DNA of 64,000 nucleotides from contig JASANG010000033.1 in the NCBI GenBank assembly GCA_030248215.1, positions 124,001 to 188,000 on the forward strand, in the 5' to 3' direction. Shown here piece after piece: positions 14,301-28,000 of this stretch. A program made the translations under genes and the position numbers. Numbering within the stretch: the first letter of the stretch is position 1; each line of letters opens with the position of its first letter. The notes beneath the pieces are model-generated. The model ran no database searches. It saw only the letters and a program-made list of their open reading frames with translations, and was not told the DNA's origin. The DNA is from Enoplolaimus lenunculus. Its lineage: Eukaryota; Nematoda; Enoplea; Enoplida; Thoracostomopsidae.

Positions 14301-17300
14301 AGAAAGTAACAAAAGAATTCAATCTCAGGTATTTATACTTTATGTAGTAGATGTATGTAAACACCCTATAACTCTATTTCTATTAATTTAATAAAAGACC
14401 TTTATTTTTTTGTTCCTAGAAGTACCGGCCAATGTAAAGAACAGGGGCGGAACAGTATTATAAGCATATTCCTAAGTTTTAGCCTAAGCCAGAGTCTAAG
14501 CGGAACAATGAGCATATTCGTAAGCCTAAGCCAAACAAAAAACTAATCTAAAGCTTAAGGTTACTCTTTTCTAGTCCCACAGAAAAACGTTCCGCCCATG
14601 ATCTTTACATGTGCCGAAGTACCTACACACGTTTTTAGACTATTTCAAATGACGCCACTGCATTATCTGATTTGCGATCAGCTCACATCGTGCAAGATTC
14701 AAATGTTTTTTTCAATTGCTGTTTTTTGGCAGAAAATGAAATTGTCAGTTTCCCACGGAAAATTATTAAGAAACAATGCTGAATAAGCAAGCAACTGAAT
14801 TACCAAATAACCAGTGATATTCTTTTCTTGGAAATACGTTTAATTCAATCTTGCGTCTATCATCCCTCCCCCGCGCGCTTCCGTGGTGGGCTGGCCACCT
14901 GAAGGCATTGACTAAACCGATCAGTCATGCAAGTTCAAGAAATCTTGTATTTTCGATGCTCTTCAGGTCCAGCTATTTATGCTTAGTTCGCATAGTCGCA
15001 GTATGTGTTTGATTAAACTTTATTGTAGCTTGCGCAAGCTCGCCACGAAAGTGACAGATCTCAAGAAATGCTGCAAACGATTGAGAAAAAAGCGACCGAA
15101 GACCGGTATAAGTACGAGTCAGAAGAACAAGCATTGCTTCAAAAAGTTGAATCATTTCAAGAAGAGGTAAAGTTTTTAGTTCACTCATATATAAACAAGT
15201 GATCAACATATCAAAAAATGCTAAATTGACATAATCATACGCAGAAGGGCTTAGGATAACTATAAGGGCTGGTCCACCAGGACTAAACTTTACTCTAAAC
15301 GTGAGTCTTCGCCTAACTTTAATCCTAAGTATTAACCTGATCCTTAGTGTTTGCCTAAGCTTCCCAGTCTTGTAGCCTACCGGCTTTGATGTCTCACAAT
15401 TGGCATGCCTGTATAATAGGCATTGGTTGACATAACCGTTCCTGGATGGCGGTCAGGGTCGCCACCCTTTAATTTGAAATCTTTTTGCAACGGTGGAAGG
15501 TGTTTGTTTGTTAAATAATTGCGCAGCATTTGGCAATTCTACTGTAAGAATCTCTATTCTCGCCTTTTTGCCGTACGCTCGCGTGCATCACCAATGTTCT
15601 ATTTAAGCCACTGACTATACAAGATTGCATACTACATGGTACGTATTTTAGGCAGCATCTGCGTCAGCAATTAAAGATCAACTGAAAAAGGCACAAAAAG
15701 AAACTTCAGTACTCCAAGCGCAGATCAGAAACGATACGTCAATGTGGGAAGTCGAACGCAAACAACTGCTTGCTAAAATTGCCGTTGTAATGAGTTTAAT
15801 TTATGTAACATTCACAATAATAAATTTTGCTGTGCACCCCGGGAACGACATGAGGTAGGGTTAAACGAGTGGCAATATTGCCATTCGTTAACCCTACCTT
15901 ATGTCGTTCCCGGTGCCACAGCAAAATTTATTATTGTGAATGCTACTTTAAACTGATCTCGTTGTGTCAAGAACATACCATTGAAATAACTCGGTAAAAT
16001 ACATCTAAAGGCGCGTTGTAAAAGCGTGTCGTTGTTTTGAAAAATAATTGCAATGTGTTGTGAAAAACGTAAAAAATTCATTTTTGGGGGCTGCTCAAAA
16101 ATTTGCAAATTTAACGCGGTACGAATTGACCGCTGCTGTGTAACTTTAAATCGCTCTTCTGCAGAATAATGTTGTATTATATGGCATGAGATAGATAGTC
16201 AGTATACCATTACGCAAGTGAGATATTACAACGTTAATATGGTCGAAAGTGGCCGAAATATCATTGATGGTTAATAATATTATCCAGCGCTTCGTAATGG
16301 CTGACATTTTTTGAGTCATGAAATGGCACGGTTTTGTTTTGTACGGTTCCGTCTATTTCCCGGTACGCGTTATAATACATCCGGTGTCATAAGTGTGTTT
16401 CCACCGGTACCTTTTTACTCCTTCCGTTAAGATAGTTTCATGGGTGCATTTCTCTTCGGTTCATTATCTTCGCCAGAAAAATGAACATACGTAGATTTTT
16501 CAGGTAAATAATAATGCACTGTGGAGTAGGCTTAGGCTTAGACTAAGGCTTAGGCTTAGGTTTAGGCTTAGGCTTGGGCTTAGACTTAGGCTTAGGCTTA
16601 GATTTAGGCTTAGGCTACGCTCTTGTGTCATTAGAAATAATTTACTGTCCAATACAGACTAAATATTTTGCGATATTATAACAGATGCCGTAATTTGGTA
16701 GTTCAAAATATAATGAATTTTCAGTTAGAAGAATCTTCAGATTCAAAGCCTACAAAATCAATACGGCGATCTGCATCAATTAATGCTGATGAGACAGAAA
16801 AATTACTACAGGTTTGGCGGCTAATAATATTTTTGTTTGAGCTATTCATTAGCGAGCTCTTTCTTCTTTGTCAGCAAAATGTTACTACTGCCATTGAATG
16901 TATCTAACTGTTCACTACGCCAGGCCACACTGACCAGGCTCAACGAACTGTCTGGAACTTCTTGTAAAAAATAGTTTCAATTTAGACGCAGTCAAATGGT
17001 TTACTCTTTACTCGGCCAACAGCTTGTTCAGACAACTGTACTAAGTTTAACTTTTTTGTAGTGTTTGTGAAAGGTATACGCAACAGTTTTGACCGTACGA
17101 AACGAATTTCTGACCAGTATATGAAACGGCAGGTTCGTAAAAAATCTGTAAAAGAGATTTTTGCTTATTTCTGCAAAAATTCCTCGAACACATGTATCGT
17201 TTGCTCCGTTCAAAGAAATTGAGTCACGTCAAGTCTGACTATTCGCCAAACGTAGCTGTCGGACGAGTGAGTGTTCGTGAGACAGATAGAAATTGAACTA

Positions 17301-20300
17301 CAAATCGACTTGCGACGAAATCTCCAAGAGCGAAACCAACTTTTACACACCAGGTGCCATTTTGGACTTTACAGACAGAGTGTCAATGTGTCCGCCGTAG
17401 ATGCAATAAGAATCTGATATCCAGGCTCTATTTCAATTCATCCTTGGCAAGCAAAACTTCAAAATATGTCTGCGACAATTGCGGCGGTCAGATACAGTCA
17501 CCCGGTTCATTGAATGTGTATGTGCGCTATTATGTTCTAGCAATCAATGCAAACTGCGCGTGATTTACGAGATCAACTCAATGAAGCGCGATCCCAGTAT
17601 GAGACAGAAGTTGAAAAGTTACAGTCGAACAATCAAAATTCTGCAAAAGAATGGTGTCGAGAAAAAGCTGATTTTCAGCGAAAAATACGCGATGTAAATT
17701 AGATGAAGCCGTATAAATAATATATCCACTATTGCAGTTTGTTGCATGTTGGTTCAATGTTTTAAATATCCCTTTATTTTGTACCCGCCTTTCAAAAAAT
17801 AGAAGGCGACCTTTCAGCCTAAGGTTTTGCCAACAAAATATGTTCAAGTGGTAAATTGAGAGACATTTTGTCAAATTGTGTATGAAAATGGAAACTGGTT
17901 GATTGCAATGTAATACTATTAATTGAATGCTGTAGTTGCATATAAACGATTTTTTATGTTTAAATTTTAGATTCAAGACAAGCTAAAAATTGCTGAAATT
18001 GAACGAAAAAATGTTTTGAGTGCACAAAGCGAATCACCTTCCGAATCAGTGACAGTCGAGCGTGATGCGTTGCTTCAGAAAATACACGACGCCGAAATTC
18101 ATCAGCTTGCGAACAAATACAAATTGGATAAGGTTTCAGATCAGGTGAACAAAGTTTAAATTTCATTGTTTAAGTTGTTGCAATTATTGGTCAATGTATA
18201 GCACAGGGCCGAAAACAATAGCATAAGCATATTCGGAAGCCTAAGACTATGCCTAAGCCTAAACGTAAGAATGAACCTATTCCTAAACCTAAACCTAAAC
18301 CTAAGCCAGAGCAAAAAGTTAGTCTAATGCTTAAACTGACTCTATTACAACCCCGTCGGAAAACAACCCGGCCCTGTTCTATACATGGGCCCAATTATTA
18401 AAAAATGACTTAGCCTTGTTAGTCTCACCATTCTCGCTCCGAGGTTGTATATTTTTTCCTTAATTAGTTGTACAATGATTAATTCCTTTATGACGTTAAT
18501 ATGTTTCTGAAATAATACCAACCATATTGTCGTATGTTTCCGTTTTGAAAAGTTGATCCTCAAAGGGTGTTGAGTTCAACTAACTTGGGGTGAAATAAAA
18601 TTAAGTAACAGTCCGTAACCGAACAACAGTGGTTAGGTGTTCGCTGTAGAGGCAAAATAAATATCAGTCTCTCCCACTTTTATTTTAATCACTACAGTAA
18701 AAGTAATTCGATATCGTTCCGGTGTATTTTTGTTTGAGGAAAACAAAAATTTAAATTGGTTTGATAAATAACAAATTACAGAGTTTGCGACTTGGAAAAT
18801 GGAAAAAAATTGGGACAACTTGTATATGCAAGTGCTGTAGTGATCCGTAAAAGAGGTTCAGACTGATATTTATTTTTGCATCCCAGAGGATGACGCCTGT
18901 TATTCAATTACGGACTGTTACATATTTTTAACTCGCCCTCCGCGGCCCATCGTTACTGATATATCCGATATTGCAACTGTGTGTTGAATTAAACCTTTAT
19001 TTGCCTGATATCAAAAGCTTGAGCAATAATGCAAGGTTATACTTAGGAATGAACTGTCAAAATATAAGTATGCTTTAAAGTTTCGAACTCAACACTATTT
19101 GGTCATGAATTCATTTATACACCACAATTAGGAATAATTAATATTTATGGACTCTACTTCGAGTTTAGTGACTCTATCGGCTTACGAACTCTGAGACTCA
19201 AAATGGGGACCCTCTTCTTATTACTCCCACCCCCTCTTATTCGGGCTGTGGCTGGTTTATATAGTTAATTTTATTTCGATTAGTTTTTAATCTATGTCAG
19301 ATACTGACCATTTGCTTTCAAATAAATGAAATACGTTTCAGATTAAAGATTTGTTGAGCAAAGTTCGTTTTGGCGATGCGAGAGTTGACATGGACCGATA
19401 CGAATTTCAGGACATTATGCGAAAGGTAAGGAAATTATAGTTTTTTCGTTTTACGCTGACTTAACCTATTGTCAGTTGGCGTTCAAATCGTAGAGCACAG
19501 AGCCCGTATTCTCAAAAGGTGTGTAGCATCTATTACCAGTTGGTGATATGTCTTGAAACGTGCGAACCAGAGAATGGCGATGTTTGAAATTCAGCACATT
19601 TATTACATTCTATCAACTCCACAGCTGTGTGCAAATTTCGAGATCTGGAATTGCAGCTGTTCGTCAATTTGAAACCTATTACTAGCCGGTGATAGGTGCT
19701 ATATGCATTTGAGAATGTTAGCCCAAGAATTAGAATAGACTAGCACGGACTTAAACAGTATTGTTTCGTGAGCAACCGCGACCCATCTTGACGTATACGA
19801 AGCGGTATATCCGTAATAACCTTTGACGAATAATGAATATAGGCAGTTGTAATCAAGTTTTATCCCTTTCCGAAAAAAGGAATCCCAGCGGCGTCCGTAC
19901 ACTGTAAATCCCTTTAAGTTGATTAATCAACTCAGATAGCGAGTTAGTTATTCCTGAGTTAATAACAACAAGCATTAACTCACTCTGAGTTCAGTTAATT
20001 ATAACTCTGAGTTCAATTGATTCCGGTTGAGTTGAATAATTAACTCAGAGTGAGTTTTATTGACACAGAATTGTGAGTTCTGAAAATCCTAACTCAGACA
20101 AAGTGATGCAATTCATTCTGAGTTTAGTTAAAATCAACTCACTGGGAGTCACAGTGTAGCAAGTCATCATTAATAAATTGCAACTATAATTTTAGGCGCT
20201 CGATCAGTTATTATCTGTTCGTGAAGATATGGGAAAAACGAAACAACTTGGTCGATTAGGAAAATCTTTTGGTTCAATTGATGAGTAAGTTAACAAAATC

Positions 20301-22044
20301 GTTATTTCTGAACTGCTTACAACAGGAAACTTTTGTGCTTGCATGTAGTGTATGTCATCCAAGCCCGTAGCCAGATCTCGTTGCGTTGGGGGGCTAAAAA
20401 TTTTCCAGGGGCATTCAAGGGTTTTCAATGAGCTACAAGCAAGGTTGAAAGCTTTCTAGAAGGGCTCAAAATTATCCAAAGGGGGCTGAGCCTCCCCTGC
20501 CCCCCTTTGGTTATGAGACCGATGTCGTCACAGTGTATACATATAAACATCAAAGCTTTTACAAATCAAAATTTGTAAATTTCGATCGCTTTATAACATC
20601 AAACAGCAGATTCGAAGCAGTCATCATAGTTTTGAAAAGTTGTTACAGTCACTTGAACCTAAGGTCATTTAACCAGATGCCTAAAACTTAGTATGGCTTA
20701 TCCTTTTAGAGTACACTGCCCAATAGAGTAATTTGTACATTTTCTAGAGACACAAGCGGCAATTTGACACCTGCGAGCCGACGAGAACCCAGAATTTCAG
20801 ATTTTGCTTATAAAGCTGAAGATTTGAAAGCTGAAGAATATTCTACTATGATTAACAAGTAATTCGTTACTTTTTTATTTTTACTCAGACTAATTGTTTT
20901 TGTTAAACGCCCGTTTGTGTGTTTTGCCACTGTTATCCGTTTGCAATAAAAACGACTTTTATGTGTTCTATCTTTGTATTGCCTAACGAGAGTTATTTCT
21001 ACGCAAACATATTTGCTTTTTATGCTGTTTTCTATCAATTGAGTACAATAATTCAATTTTGAATGTTTTAGGTTACGAAGAAGTGGCTTCTCAAAGCGTT
21101 CAGACTCGGAAGATTCTGAAGTTCAACGGTAATGAAACATTTTTCCAAAAGTTTAATAAAATCTTATAGACATTTATGCAACTAAAGTTTAAGCAATAAA
21201 AACAATTAAGTTCAGTTCTACAACATTTCTCACAAGTTGAGTAAAGCTTTAGCTGTGACATTTAATTAAACGAAAGTAGCGGCCCATGTTACTTTAAGGG
21301 GCGTCCAGGTTTCTGGTGGGCCTATAAAAGAGTACGTTTAGATTCTAGATTACATTTTTGCTTACGCTTTGACGGCTTAAGTTTAGGCTTAGGAACACAT
21401 TTTTACAACGTTTAGGCTTATGCTTAGGCTTAGGAATACGCTTAATCAACATTGGCTAAAGTTTCTAACGGCAACATTTTTTTGTACAGCAACAATTTCA
21501 AATCGCTGCTGCTTCGCCTTGGCAGCATTTGCAACAATCACGTTTGTTTCAAATCAACTTTGACGTTGAATAAATTGATGAAATACATTAAGAAAAGAAA
21601 TTTGCAATTGCAATTTATATACAATGACCCTTTGTGATATGCTCAGATTTTTATAACGCAGCGTTGTAATTGCACTGTTCATGTAATATTTAAGCTACGT
21701 TGGATTTTCCGCAATGAGATCAATATCCGTTGGATCGAGTGGAGCAGGAGGTTTGCAGCACGCGCTTCTGGTTGCGTGTATGGTTGTGATTCTGAAGTAA
21801 AATGTACTCTTTCCCTATTTGTACTATATGCCTCAGTTGAGCCCTTAGCCAAGTGGGGGCAGCGGAGCTCAGCCCCGAATCGAAAAATTTTGACCATCCT
21901 AGAAAATTATCAACCTTGCTTCTAAGTCAACGAAAACCCTTATATGCCCTTCCTGAAAATTTTTAGCCCCCCCTCACCCTAGCACGGTGAGCAGTCTACT
22001 AGCCTGGACTCAATGCTTCGACTAATTTTGCAATAATAATAATA

Positions 22045-22081
<37 letters not shown>

Positions 22082-25000
22082 TAATAATAATACCGAAGCA
22101 TTAATCAATCTTACAAAACTTTTTTCGTGAACAACCGCTAAAATAGTGGCTTAACATAGGCATCGGCAGCTAATGTACCAGCGGGTACAGCTACAACCCA
22201 TTGGATTTCTTTGACATTTTTTCTATAGAAGAGAATTATTTATCAATGCCATCGAATTATCATCCTCGTTTTGCTCAAAAGGTTCCCACTTGCCCACCCA
22301 AACGAATATTTTGTCCGCCTCAATGTGGGTTATTACAAAGTGTTTTGGTTCAAAAGTACTACGCTGTTAGAATGCCTTGTTACAACTAACATACCAAAAC
22401 TTTGTTTCTTAGATAATTATTACACATTTCCAATGTTTCGTTCAAAAGTGCGGCTAACGTAAAGAACACGGACGGAACGGTATTATAAGCATATTCCTAA
22501 ACCTAAGCTTAAGCCTAAGCCTAAGCGTAAGCATAAACCTAAGCCTAAGCTTAAGCCTAAGCCTTTACCAAGCAAAAAATAGTCTAAAACTTAAGCTTAC
22601 TGCTTTTGCTGTCCCACAGGAAAACGTTCCGACCTTGATCTTTACATGGGCCAAAGTTCCTATGCTGTTGGAATTCCTTGTTGCAACTTACATATCAAAG
22701 CTTTATTTCTTAGATATTATTTAAATATTTCCATCGAATATATTAAAACCGCGGCGACCCTTTTAGCACAATTTTAAGTTCAATATGTGAAAGAATTTTC
22801 ATGTCACAAAACGAGTTATATAAACTTATGCAAAATCTTTGAAACAAGCAGTTGCTCATTTCAATAAAATGTTACAATCTTTATGCTAAATAAGTAGTAT
22901 TTAAAGCCTTTGGCAACGGCCAAAACGCACTAGAGCTCTTATTTACAAAACATTTGGTTTCATATTTTTTATAATATTGTTGGTTCATGTATAGAACAGG
23001 GCCAGAACGTTTTCCGGCCGGACTGTAATAGAGTAACCTTTAACCTTCAGACTAATTTTTTTGCTTAGGCTTAAGGTTCAGACTTAGGCTTAGGTTTATG
23101 TATAGGCTCATTCTTACGCTTAGGTTTAGGCATAGGCTAGGCTTAGGCTTAGGAATATTCTTATACTACTGTTCCGGCCCTGTTCTACACATTGGCTATA
23201 TTGTTTTTACATTGTGGTTCAAATACATCGTGTGTTCATTAATCGCTAAATGATTCTTCGGTTTAACAGTGTAACTAACTTTTACTAAAAACTAGCGTCA
23301 TAGTAGTGCAAAATTGTAGCCAAAGTGAGTAATATGGGTTATCCATTTGTAACTTTCGTCCAGGGGGTTTCGTAACTATTTCAAGTGGTAAATGAAGAAC
23401 CTTTTTTGCGAATGGTTCACAAAAGGTGGGCTGTTTTATAAGATCCAAGGCTCTGCATAGCGTTTGAAGCTCAAACATGTTAGTTATAGTAAATCTAATG
23501 ATTTTAGATCTGTTTCCCCACATACATTTCAATTACACACGGATTTCAATTACCCACATAGATTTCAATTGCCCACTTAGATTTCAATTACCCACATAGA
23601 TTTTCATTACCCACATAGATTTTAACTATCCACATAGATTTTAATTTCTCACGTAGATTTCAATTATCCACACAGATTTCAATTACCCACATAGATTTCA
23701 ATTACCCACTCAGATTTCGATTTCACACATAGATTTCAATTACCCACACAGATTTCAATTACACACATAGATTTCAATTACCCACACAGATTTCAATTAC
23801 ACACATAGATTTCAATTACCCACACAGATTTCAATTACACACACAGATTTCAATTACCCACACAGATTTCAATTACACACATAGATTTCAATTACCCACG
23901 CAGATTTCAATTACACACATACATTTCAATTACACACACAGATTTCAATTACCCACACAGATTTCAATTACACACATAGATTTCAATTACCCACACAGAT
24001 TTCAATTACACACATACATTTCAATTACCCACATAGATTTCAAGTACTTGGTGTTTTCCGTAATATTACGAAAGTGTACTGTTGTATTCCTGTGCGAATA
24101 ACTTTTGCAGTTAATTTTAATACCACAGTAAATCCTTCATGTGCGCGTATTTTTCCTGCACTTGCGAAGGTACTACTCCAAAATTCTGTAATGCTTTTGT
24201 AACATCTTACACGCCTGGTTTCATCCATGTCAACTAACTCCTAGCCTTAATTTAGCCTAACTAACATATTCTTTAAATCAGTCACATATTTCTAAACAAA
24301 CTACACTTTTCTCGATAAGCGCTATAAGCATACGACCTGATCAAGCAAAACTATAAGAACTTCAAGTTTAAAACTTTTGCACTCACATTTTTTCAACTAA
24401 ATTTCAAACCGTGAACGTTTTATCTTACTGTTGTTGATCAGTCTACACACAAAACAAAATGTAACATTCGTGATATTTTTTGTCAGTACAAAACGAATAC
24501 TTCTTTTGTTTCAGAGTCTGAAAGTTCTCGATATCGATCTCGCGATTCAGACAACATGACTCGTTCAACAGTGGAACACTACGGCCGATCAAGTTCTTCG
24601 TCAAGTGCTAAGTATACATCGAAAGCAATACAAGCAACAACAAGTACTGTGAATTTTTTCTAGACACTATTTATCTAATCTAGGGCAAATATACCGTTTG
24701 TAGCCTAATTTTTAGGGAAAAACATGATTCTGTTGTATAACCTAAGTTTTGTACGTATTTGGGAAGATTAGACCTATGACAATTTGCTAAAATAACCACA
24801 ACGTTTCAAAATTTTACTTCTGTTTTAGCTGAAAATAGTTGTAATTGAGAAACGTAATATATAAAAAGCATCGCACATTTTTTATGTATCGTATCTTTGA
24901 GATGTAGCTTACGTAGTCAGTAAAAATATACTACAAATTAAGTAAAACTGTTGCCGAACTAAATGTCGGTTTTACTTACTATGGTGCTTGGCAATGTTTT

Positions 25001-28000
25001 GCTTCATTTTTAGCAAACACAAAATTCTTAGCTTTACATTTACTTTAATTAATCTGCAAATGACAGCAGTAGTTCTACTTATTTACGTTATTTAAGCAAA
25101 GATTTACTCAATATTTGGTACACTTTTACTTATTTAGTTAGTAAAATATAACTAAAGTATTTTAAGTAGAGTTTTTACAGAGTAGCTGCCTCATGGTGTG
25201 TGAAGTAGTTTGCACACCGTGAATAATTCGAAGCCATAGCCCATTAATGTCCGAAATGCGTTAGTGCTTTGGCTAACGTCGATTTAAGTAGCGCCAGATA
25301 CGAAAAATTTTAGTCGCAGTAAAAATTACTTTATGCCATTCAACGCACAACAGCGCACGCTAAAGGTATTGTAGGATAATTTTAGCAAAAAATGTGTGCT
25401 CATTAATGCGAGCATGCAAATGCGTATATTCCGCACGCAGAGGAATATACTCGGTACGGGTTGCGTTTTTGGCTTGCCTGCGCGGTTCCAGCTGGCATCT
25501 GGCTCCGTACTTGGCTCAATCTCTGATATTTTATAGACGCTTCCAAAAGTCTCGTTATATTTTTAGTCAACCTGTTATTTTCCTCAAAGCTTAATATATA
25601 TCTTCGTCGCATCAATGTTCACAAAAGTGATGTTGTAAGGCAAAAACACGGTACATGCTCTTGTCAAAGAGTGATCATCCACTTTTGACTTTAGTAACTC
25701 AAACAAGTTTGGCTTTTGTTAATATATATTGAGGTAAAATTAATACTGATACACTGGCTAAATTAGCAACAACTTGCTACTGAAATCAAATGCATGACTT
25801 AGTTGTTAATTTCAGTTGCAATGCACTGTAGAGTTGTAGAATACTAAATTTGTTGTTTAGTTCACTGAGGTCAAAAAATTTCAAAGATTAATTAGCACGT
25901 AGTGTAAATAGCAAAAGGGTGGCAATGTACATATACAAACTGAACAATACCGTCTTTGGCTGGGTTTCTCAGGTTTATGAAAAATAACTGACAAATCAGG
26001 CTTTTGTTGTCAAACCAAACCAGAAACATTTTACTAAATAGGCGTTATTGATACTTCACTATATAATGGTACTACACTGCTTTAAAGCTACAGGGCGCAT
26101 CATATGGGCATTTCCCACAATTTTATGAATAGGTCGTTAAATCAAGCAGGTAGCCGGTCTTAGTTGGCTAGGATAATTATTCAAAAGGGGCATGAGAGAA
26201 TTACACATGACTAATACAAGGCAGATTGAAACTTTTCTACAGGTAGGGAACATAATTTGCCTCGGGTTACTGAACTGCTGTGGCTGCGGGCTCGTTTCCG
26301 GGCCCGTAGTCAAAGGGGGGCAGGGGGACTCAGCAACCCTGGAAAAATTTTGCCCCCTAGAAAGTTTTCATTCTTACTTGCACGTCGCTGAAAACCATTG
26401 AATGCCCCTCCTAAAATTTTTTTAGCCCTCCTCCTAGCATGTTGAGCTGGCTACGGGCATGCTCGTATCAGAATAGCTATATTCCTGATCACATTTGCAC
26501 TGGAGCATTTGTCATTTCACGATTACTAAATATTGTGTCAAATTTATTTTTGGCTATTATCTTATGTTAAAAGTAGTTTGTTTATAGCTGAATTCGCATG
26601 TATTCTAGCGTCATCAAAAGTGCACAACATGGTTGGTATGTTTTCTAATTTGCGTAGCCGTTCAGAACTCAAAGATAAACACAATAAATTTTTGAAATCC
26701 AGCTCTGTCGAACATTCAACTGATGTCGGTCAAGTATTTGATCCGGTTAGTTTCTTTTTGCACGTGGACACTGACAAAATTGCAGTTGTTGTTTATTGCA
26801 AATTTTGAAGATGGTCAATCTTGGTGCAGTGCAAAGATCATGGGCGGAACAGTATGATAAGCATATTCCTAAGCCTAATCCGCAGTCTAAGCGTAAGAAT
26901 GAACACATTCCTAATCGTAAGCCTAAGCCTAATGCCTAAGACAAGCAAAAAAATTAGTCTAAAACTTAAGTTTACTCTTTCCTAGTCCCTCAGCGAAAAC
27001 GTTCCACCCCTGATTTTTACATGGGCCAATCTTGGGGTAAAGTTTAAGCTTTAATTACAGACAGTATTAGGATGGAAAAATTGTGACTTTATGCATTTGA
27101 TACTGCAGTAGTGTTAGTTTTTCGCACTGAACGAGTAGAATATCATTTGCTTTATCGCCAGGGTCGCACAGATGTTTGTTAAGTTGTGGTGGTACGCGTA
27201 CACTATTTATACCTGACCTTGAGACAGCTTTGTGACGGTAAAAATTGACACTTAGCATTGCGGTTAAGGATGTTTTTATCCAGGACTATTGTTCGCGGGT
27301 ACTGCAAGGGTGACGCTATACTTATCGTGTGCAGCGCCGTCCGTCGACGTCCGGTTCCGCCCGTCACCGTCCGCCACCATGCGGTACCGTACGTCAGTAA
27401 TTGACGTACGATACCGCAAGGTGACAGACGACGACACGGCGCTGGACGTTATCAATGTATAGCACTACCTTAAGCTGTTCTTTAACGGGAAAAATGAAGC
27501 GTATTGTCACTGTAAAAATTTATTCAAAAGGTAGAACAGTGTTCAAATGCAACTTTGTTTTATCAAATTACGTTTACGAAAAGACAAGAGCGTTTATCGC
27601 TTTCAGTTGATTTTTAAAAAAGGACACAGTATAGTTCAAAACGGTCTTTACTTTATGATTTCGAGTAGTGTTCACCACGGGTGCATAAGGATCAATGTAA
27701 AGAACAGGGGCGGAAGAGTATTATAAGCGAATTCCTAAGCTTAAGCCTAAGCATAAGCGTAAGGCAAGCAAAAAAATTCGTTGGAGCTGTCTGTATATTT
27801 TGCAATTATCTCACAAATCTGTCTTGTGTGAACGCATGGATACAGAGGCTGATCATCACATACACGGTTCCTAAGGGTCATTTGCGGTGCAGGTCGCAAA
27901 AGGGTTGATGCAAAATTTAGTATCTTAAAATATCTTTCTCCATTACAAATGTTAATATCTGAAACCCTTGTCGTGGGCATATTCGTTTAAATCCCTAAGG

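Noticed and set aside
22201-22389. 62-codon open frame MDFFDIFSIEENYL...
   Set aside because: Frame extends past a good donor at 22282 and starts before a strong acceptor at 22228; only the 53-nt internal segment in another frame fits the MTCL phase.
23526-24042. CRISPR-like repeat array
   Set aside because: Repeats are contiguous 18-mers with no unique spacers, in a eukaryotic intron; it is a minisatellite.
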